A stretch of DNA of 64,000 nt, from NCBI GenBank assembly GCA_037039925.1, contig JAXRKP010001604.1:5001-69000 (forward strand), read 5' to 3'. Positions 13,101 to 22,100 of this stretch are shown here, one piece after another (position 1 is the stretch's first letter; the number at the start of each line of letters is the position of its first letter). Origin of the DNA: Doris montereyensis. Taxonomy: Eukaryota; Mollusca; Gastropoda; Nudibranchia; Dorididae. The notes under the pieces are model-generated. The model did not search any database, was not told the origin of the DNA, and was given only the letters and a program-made list of their open reading frames with translations. The position numbers and the translations under genes were made by a program.

Positions 13101-16100
13101 ATGAACATGAACACTTAATAAATATTAAACCCGTAGGAACAGACTTATCATATATATATACAAAGGCAGATAAAAGTTTTGAGCATCAGACAGATTGGAA
13201 CCCGCTAACCTCTCGTTAGCAAGAACCATTGCCTCACCATGAAAATAGGGCACTACAAATCCTGGTAACTACTGAGAAGCATGGTTACCAAATTCGTAGT
13301 ACCCTTTCTTTTGATAGTGAGGCGATGGTTTTAATTTTTTTTTTATATATATTTATATATGTGTATTTATCATAATTATTATTTATATTGGGAATAGTGA
13401 TGCGACAAGCATTTACGTTTATATGCAATTTTCAAATACTATATATTATCATATGCGTTATGTACAAGAAAATGTTAAATGTTATGTCCATATACATAAT
13501 TTATCTACCTATACTTTTAATCACTTTTACAAGTGTGTAAAACAAATTTCCCTCTGGGATGCCAAAAAGTGTTTGAATTTGATGGGTGCCGACACAGAGA
13601 TCAGAGGTCACAGCTTTAATTCTGTCTTGTGCCCAAGATTATTTTCTTTTTATTCCTTTGTATTTGTCTCATCGTTCTTCCTACAGGACTTCAATATTTA
13701 TTTCAAGCTCTTGTTCATCACTTCTGTCCATTTGAACCGCTTTTGTGTCTAATTTATTGTCCAATTTTTATTATTGCTACGGGCAACCGATGATAATATT
13801 CAATGGATTGATGTTCCAACTTTTCCCCTTGCACCTTAAATGACATTGTTGTGCTTTTATACATGAATCTAGTTCATAATGGATGGTTTCTCAGGTCCAA
13901 AGTTTTTATTCGAGTATCGAGATTTCATTTCAAAAGCACAGTCAAAAGGACCCAAATTACCATGCATGTTTCTTCACCAATTCTGTTCTTTAGGTGAACT
14001 TGTTCTCAAATAATGGTAATTACCGTGCTAGTCCCCTGCCTGATCCATTTATGAAAGGGAGATCAAGCAGCACAGGTTCTGATTATAACTATCCACCCCT
14101 TTACATGAGAGCACCTGGATTTGAGCGAGATGAGTTTCAGGTATGTCTTCATTCTACTCTGAGATCTCCTGTAATCTCATAACATGCTATGATCATTGCT
14201 TTGCTATAAGTTTTTGGTTTTGAAGTTTATCCAATCCTACAGCTCAAATGATTCCTTGCCTCACAGAATAAAAAATCAAATCAAAATATTTAGAGGTAGA
14301 ATTTGCATGTGAAATTGCTACAGGTGATGTGAAAATAGTTGTAGAAGATGACTGTGGCATTAACTCAATTTTGACTTTTAAGTGACCCAAGCAACCCCTT
14401 TAGTCCCATATCTCCAGCACAAGCTGACAGGTTTTCGCAGACTGGCTCACAATTTTCCATGGTCTCAGTGGTGTCATGTCAATCAGATAATGTTAGTTAG
14501 TAATAATCTGATGAAGTATGATTTTGGTTTTAAAAAAACAAACAACGCATATATTGATCCCTGCAAATAAATAAAAATAAAGCAACTGTTATGGTTCTAG
14601 ATTTCATTTAGATAAGGTGAATACTGTAGCACAGAACAAATGAGCAGATAAAACAAGAAGGCTGTGAGTTAGAAAATGGCCTTTAATCTAATAGCCACAA
14701 ACCTCAACAGGAAGTGAAGACGTGACGTAATACACAATAAGTAAGAACGAAACAAGACAAAAGCAGTTGGATGCGAAAGTGCAGCAGAGTGCACCACAAT
14801 ACTATTTTATAAATCAGTGAGTAAAAAGAAACATTGGGATTTAAAGACATTGAATGATTCAAAATTTCAGTCAACTATTATTCTATTACATCACAACTAC
14901 ATTAGCATAAATGAAGAGGAATATTCTTCCGTATTTCACGTATTGTTGCGAATTTTTAATTGTTTAGTGCCCTCTTCGACAATACAGATTATTAGCTGCC
15001 TTTGTTGTTCCGTTTTGGATATAGATCTATTCTAATTCTAGTTATTTCCATTTTTGAATCCAAGGGTAAATTTAAAGACTTAGCTGGATATTATTGTTAC
15101 GGTACAATTATTCAGTAAGGAAATTGTCAAAATGCATTAGCAAATGAAGAGGAATATTCTTCACTTGTTATTGGCCCATTTCCATTTTTGCCATTAGCGG
15201 TACAATTATTCAGTAAGGAAATATGAAACTCATTCTCTGTTTGCTTAATACATTTGAATTTTGTACTTTCATTCCTGTGCTATACTCACAGGCAAGACTG
15301 CGGCAACAGTTGATAGCTATTGAAAAAGATACCACTTTGGACCCTGCGGAGAAAGCTAAAAGAAAAGAGAACCTTTTAGTGCACCAAATCACCATGCATG
15401 GAGGGCAGTCAGGCTTTGCTTTAATCCCATCACATACAAACACTTCAATGTCTCCATTAGCGCCAGCATTTTATCCTCCTGGAGAATGTGTTGAATCAGT
15501 TATTGGTGAGTTTGCTTCATTACAATTTAACTGTGAAAGTTACAGATTTGAAAAAATAACACAATTCACTATATTAAAACAGGTAAGAAATAATTTTCAA
15601 GATTGTTACTTAACTCACTTCATGCCTGGTACTTTCGGTTGAGGCGACTGAGAAATGCCAGATAGTTTGATACATATTAAAACAAATCCCTGTAATTGTA
15701 CTATTTGAAGTAGATATATAATTCAAAAGCATTCTCTTCAGAAAAAGAAAGAAAGATATTCCAGATGATGTTGGTTGTTTCTGCATGTTAAGTTCCATTT
15801 ATTCTGGAAAAGATATTGAAAAAAATATGAAAATGCGAAAAATAAACACTTTTTTCAAGTGGAACGACACATCTTCCATGAACATATTTTGAAGTAGAAT
15901 TATATTTAGGTATATGTCTTGTATTTGACTTTTATAGGGTCCAGCATTATAAAGATTCAGAATCAGATTCAATCATAGATTAGACCTAATTCTTGGGTTA
16001 AAATAAATTTGTCGTTTTTGATAGTAAAACTATTGACTACTTGTCCATCTTATTTCGATTTCTGGCAAAGGACATACAATCGGATAATAATTTGATGTTG

Positions 16101-19100
16101 TGTCTCCATATAAATGGTTCGACTACATGTGTGTTGTCTTCTTGTTTTCTTCTTGTTGTTGTTCTTACTCTTCTGTTGTTAAAATATTGATTCCTAATTT
16201 CTTAATTGGATTTATAAATTTATTATTGGCATCAATCGTCTTTGCCACTGTTTTCATTATCTGTTTTATTTTCTTTGTCAGCGTCTTATTCATCTTTGTC
16301 TTGTTTTATATTTCATATTTTGAATATATAGTTACATAAATTCTAGATCTAAAAGTGTGCTCCCTTTTTTCATCGCCATTATCTTCTTGTACTAATTCAT
16401 GGGGGGACTTAGTAGTTCAGAAGCAAGGTATTAGTCTCTCAACCAAAAGGCCGTGGGTTCAAGTTCCGCCAACGGTTGAAAAGTATTCTTGAGTAAAATC
16501 TTCCCCCTGGTCCAGGTAGGTGGATTGTTACCTAGACCCATCGGAGATGTACGACAAAAGGGATTTCCTTTGTGCATGTTATAGATTCCTTGGCTGTTGA
16601 CAAGGCAGTCCGGGCAAAATTAAATGTCCTGGTATTCCTATTTAAAAAGCAACCCCAAGATCACCTTAGTTGTGGGTAAATCAAATCAAACTCCAACTTT
16701 ACTCATTCTTCTTCTTTATAATTTAAATTATTTGTAATTTAAATGCTATTATTTTTAAGAAAGGCCCTTTGCTAAGACATCTAGATCTTGCTATGTCTGG
16801 TGTTATGTTCACAGTATCGTTGTCTCTGTTTAGATATTCAAGATGGCAACCATGGTATGAGCTAATTTGAATATTTGAACATGCTAGTTTACATTGTCCA
16901 TTCCGAAACATCCCTGACAGTTTCATCACCCAGCTTTGACCAGATCTAGTCACTGAGAAAGATTTTTTTCTCTCTCTAAGTTGCCAATTTTAAAATATTT
17001 AAAAGAAAAGAACATAGCGTCTGGAATTACGAAGAGTACGATTAGCTCGACATCCAAAGGGACGATTTCAACTATTTCATATCTAGAGTATGTTTTCATT
17101 CTTTTGAGACATTGATACGAACAGAATATGCATGTGTATTTCTAGCTTTTCTTCCTATGTACATCATGTACTTTGGCGAAGGTTTTAATAGAATTCTTGT
17201 AAGTTAAGCATAAATGAGTGTTGTTTTGTTATGTATAGTACTTTGCCTACTTGCAACATTTACAGCTAGTAAATTTTAATATGATTATCTTTACACTACT
17301 TCTAGTTTTGTTTTTGGTTTCAAATTTGTGTCTCCATCATTTCAAACTGATAATACTTTCCTCAGGAAAGTAACTAGAAGATAAGCTTGAAATTAATTAG
17401 AAGCCTGTTTGTGACATCTCCTCTCCTTTTGAGTTGAGAGTTTGTGAATTATCATTAACAATGTTTTAGTCCATGACTGTCCTTATTGTTCTTGGGATCT
17501 ATATCATCATGTCTTTTTGCATGAATTTTTATAGGTAAAGCATTGGAAGGGTTTCAACTGGAAGATCTTGATATTGCAAGTTTAGAGCGAGAGTTGGAAA
17601 AGGATGTTGATAATAATTCAGTCAGCAGCTCGCTGAGTGCTGGACTTTCTACTTCAGGATGCTTTAGTAATAACTCTTCTATCCCTATTGGGATACCTGC
17701 AAGTGCTGTTGCACAGCGTGGTAGCATTAGCAGTCTCTCTCAGTCTCCACCATCACCCTTTGGCAGTTTCCCCCACAGTATGCAGCCATTACAGCTTCAT
17801 AAACAAGATTCTGTCAATGACCATGTGAGTACCTAAGGTTTTCAGTAGACATAGAGAGAAATAAAAGATACAGGATGTAATATCGCACCACTTCCCGGGA
17901 AGATTATGCGCTGTGCATAACAGATAAGTGTGACTTATATTAGACTTAAAAATAACAGCATGATACTTTTTCTGTGAAATTCAGCCTTTTTTCTTTAAAT
18001 GTGCTTTTTCATTATGTTATCTGGGCGAGACGGGAAGATGTATTAATTTAGGAGTACAGCCCTCTTTTGTGAAGTGTAATGAGGCATTAAGGGCACAAAA
18101 TTACCTGCCCTTGAATGAGAAGCAGGTAGGTGGTAACTCTTTTGCGCAAAGCCTGAATCCCGGGGTTTATTTGAGTAAAATAAGAGGGCAGTGAGTAACT
18201 CACGGCGCTCTTCATGAATAATAATGCTATTACAAAAGCTGACGCTTAGAATTAGGCAATGAATCCACTTCCCGTAGTCTAAGAGGAAGTGAATTCCAGA
18301 TAGCCGGTCCAAAGGGAGAAAGGGATCTTGTTCCAGCTTTAGTACGAATTCTGGGAATAGCCAAATGGGAGAGATAGGTTGCAGAACGCAGTTTACTGGG
18401 TACTGAATATCTAGTAGTTTCGAAAACTAGGGAGGGGATGTATTTTCAGGACAACAATAGACTGATTATATTATAATTTACGTCAATCGCATAAGCGCCT
18501 CCAAATGAAACAAATAAAATATCTGTGCTTGATTTTTAATCTTGTTTTAAACTGCGGCATAAAATCCCCAATGCCATGAGGGATGAAATTCAGGGATAAT
18601 TTTAATGTAATAAAGGTATGGCACCTCAAAAATCACATGATCTTGTACTCAAATTTGTAAAAGATAAGATAAGATATATCTTTATTGTCCCAAAATACAG
18701 ACACATTTGCTTGGTGGTACATCAGGTTTCACAGTAGTACAAGATACACATATTATACAAGGGTAATAAAGCACTGTATACATTACAGTTTGAAATTAAA
18801 AAAGCAAACAACATTAGAGTACAGTGACAGTGATTCTATGAATATTTAAAAGAAAGTCCAACAACTAGAGTGCAGTGGTATTTTGTGGTGTTGGCTATGA
18901 TATGATATTTGTTGCGAAGTGGAGAACAGTTTTCTTGTATCTCTCTCTACGGCATAAAGACAAATGGGATAAAAAGAATGGTCTTTGCATGGAACCTTCT
19001 ATAAGGGCATACAATGTAGAAATATGTTCTGATTTGATGACTGTAAGTTAATGTAAAAGAAATTAAATCTTTTTGCTTATACCTTGTGTTGTGCTTTTAG

Positions 19101-22100
19101 AAACTTATGTTATGTCCACTTTTCATATTATGGCGCAATTTTCTTTCTATTGTTTTCATTTCAAATTGCTGGTTACTGGTGTGTACATTGTTAATCATTG
19201 GTTAAAGTGAGGGTGATCTTTTTAGTTATAATCTTGTTTTGGTCTAATACGATGTCAATGATAGTGTATTTTCAAGCTTTGTTTTAAATCAAGTAAAACA
19301 GAGTGTTTTTCTTTCTCTTCCTCCAGTCGTCTTCTCCCTTGTTAAGCTGCTATGGTGGCTTTGGGAAAAATCCTCTCAGCTCCAATTTGAGTGACACCAA
19401 CTCGATGTCTCCAAGAAGTGCTGGGCCTCAGTCTCCAATGTTGTGTGGGTCTTTCAGTTCTCAAATACAAAATGGAGAGATGCAGAGACTCAGAGAAGAG
19501 CTCAATGTCGCCAAATCTCGAATGTCAGAATGGGAGGGAGTCTACAATCAGGCAAAATGTGTATGTGGCTTTAAGAAACTTTACAAGATTTTCAAGATTA
19601 CTAGACATGTTCATTAAGTGAGAACTGTTGGCATATGTTTTTTTGCGCACCATTGGATTATCTCATTTGCACACCACTGTATCTTTGGATGTTCACTAAC
19701 TTAAGAAAAGTTGAGGCAGGACCGGACATCGACCCTTGATTGACAGCTTCAGTTGCTAACCAAAGCACTGTAGAGTAGGGCATGTATTCATGGCGTTAGC
19801 GGGGAAGGTTACAAGGCTATCGTTATATAATTAAAGTAAACTTTCAAAAAGTAGATGAATAGGAAAATTAGTAGACTTTTTTCTCAGGGATAAAACTTGT
19901 TGCATGCACAGCATTGAAATGCTTTCCTTCAAATGCATTGTAATTTAGCACATTCCTACTGAAAGAATGTATTTTTCAAGAAACAGTCCATACTATGTGA
20001 ACATGTGTCATCATATTATATTATGTGAATTCTTAAGATTTTCTTCATGCTATAATTTGTAGTTCATCATTTTGTACTTCAATTGTACTTCACCTTGACT
20101 AGTGTACATGTGAGAGTGGAACCGACAATTGTAAAGTGCTTCGAGGTTTCAACAAAATGCGCTATAGAAATGAAGTTATTATCATCACTTCTCAGATGAT
20201 TTGATTTTGGAAGTGAGATTAAGAAAATTATTTGTAATTCTCAAGGAGAATCTGTCATATGACAATCCTGTATATTATCTTCTTATTTGTGGTTTTCAGG
20301 CATGTGAGGCATGGAAAAAAGAAGCTGAAGAATCTGCCAAAAGGGCCAAAGTTGCAGAAGATGACAAGGAATTAGCTTTGAAAGACAAAGAAGAGGTAAG
20401 TTGTATATTATTATCATCTAAGCTCCCCCTTTTTTTATGATTAAAAAGCCTCATGAGGCCATTGTATATTGGAATTTTTCACCTCCAACAACGAAAGAGG
20501 TTATGTTCTCAGTGGCGTTTGCCTGTCCTTCAACAAAACAACTCAAAAACGAATTAACAGATGTTGAAGTTTTGGGGACAGGTGGAGAGACATTCGTTCC
20601 GAACGATCTGACCCAACCATAGAGATGTTCAGAAAGGCTTTGCCTGAAGTGATCCAACTTTTTGTGTGTAAAAGGGCAATAATATGCAAGTAAGCCTGAC
20701 ACTTCGAAAAATACACCTCCATCATATAAGTTAACAGGAGTGGTCCACAGCTGACTATAGTGAATAATGTTTTTTCAGTACCTCCAAAATGTCCTGCTTC
20801 CTTTAATTTCATTGTAGCATCCTCCTCCTCCCCCCTCCTCCCCAATTTTTATTATTTCATTCTTCGCTATTCATATTAGGTCTATGGGAGTGGAATTTAT
20901 CGTGAAGGCATGATCACATCAGATTTTCCTTATTTGTCCAATCAGATGAAAACGAGTAGTAGGCCAATGTTAAAGGTTTCTGCCTGGCCATCTGTCAGAT
21001 CTAGATTTAAATGTAACTTTGGTCTCAAGAAGGGATATAGGCTATAGTTATCATTAGACCAGTTTCATGCATTCTTGTTCCTTTTGTGTCCACAAAATCT
21101 CTTTTAACACTTTTTCCTTATTTTTAAACCTATGTTACATATTTGTATTCTGTACTGTAATTGTTATGTATTTTCTTTAAATTTGAATTATATAAATATA
21201 ATGTTTGAGAGTTAAGAGTTACTCAAATAGGCTTACTTCCGATGTCATCAATTTTCATGTATGAGGGTTTCAGAGATTTCTGGCGTCAATTTTGCATGCT
21301 GTTTATGGATGTTTTTCAAGTAAAAGATAAAAAGATAAAAAGATAAAATTTCTCAAAACTGAGTTGACTGAACTTTTAACCCTATCAGGCTGCAAGATAT
21401 CCATATTTAATTAAATTTTCTATTTTCTATCACAGGCTTTAAACCAGAGCATTCGCATGCAACAAGTTGCTTCACTGCCAGCAGGCCCCCATATATATGC
21501 TTTATCAAGGACAAGTGATTTAGAAAAGCTTCAGCCACAGCAGTTACAACAATTAAAATTACGTCTACAGCAAGACATCGATATGCTAGATAAAGTAAGA
21601 TACTTCACTTTCAAAAGGGTTGCTTACCTTATGTGATTAAACAGTTTAATTTTTCTCTTTAGTCTTCAAAGATGAAAGGTAAAGATGGATTTATAGTCCG
21701 TATCCCTGTACAAAGGGTGTCACCAAATCCTGTGATTTAGATGGATGCACAGAGGAGCAGGTGAGTGACTTAGATGGAGTTGGCCATGCAAGACCGAATA
21801 ATTATCCACAAGGAGATCTTCAATGTACCCACACAACCAACAATTCTTACCATTAAGTATTTGGTTTTGAGTGTCAGGACCTTTTGTTCTGAACCCGATG
21901 AGGATCTTGAATTGTCATCGTTTTTGGTCATGGAAAGATGAAGTGTTGTCGAGAGGCCGCTTCCTCCCGCTGTATATGGGTGGACACTGAGGAGCAATGC
22001 TTTCAGATCCCTGCAGCCCAAACTGCAGAGGTGAACACTGCCTCATCCAAGGACTGTCCAAGATGGCAGGAGGAAAAGGCTATCCTTACCTATATACCTA

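Noticed and set aside
16100..16339. 79-codon hydrophobic ORF
   Set aside because: Low-complexity T-rich DNA in an Unk intron; no splice context and no family resemblance.
18043..18312. 89-codon minus-strand ORF considered as a LINE tail
   Set aside because: Resemblance to LINE C-terminal text was too weak in any frame to list as an element.
19557..19562. Alternative exon 12 donor T|GTGTAT
   Set aside because: It breaks phase with exon 13, whereas TGT|GTATGT gives the conserved QAKCACEAWKK join.
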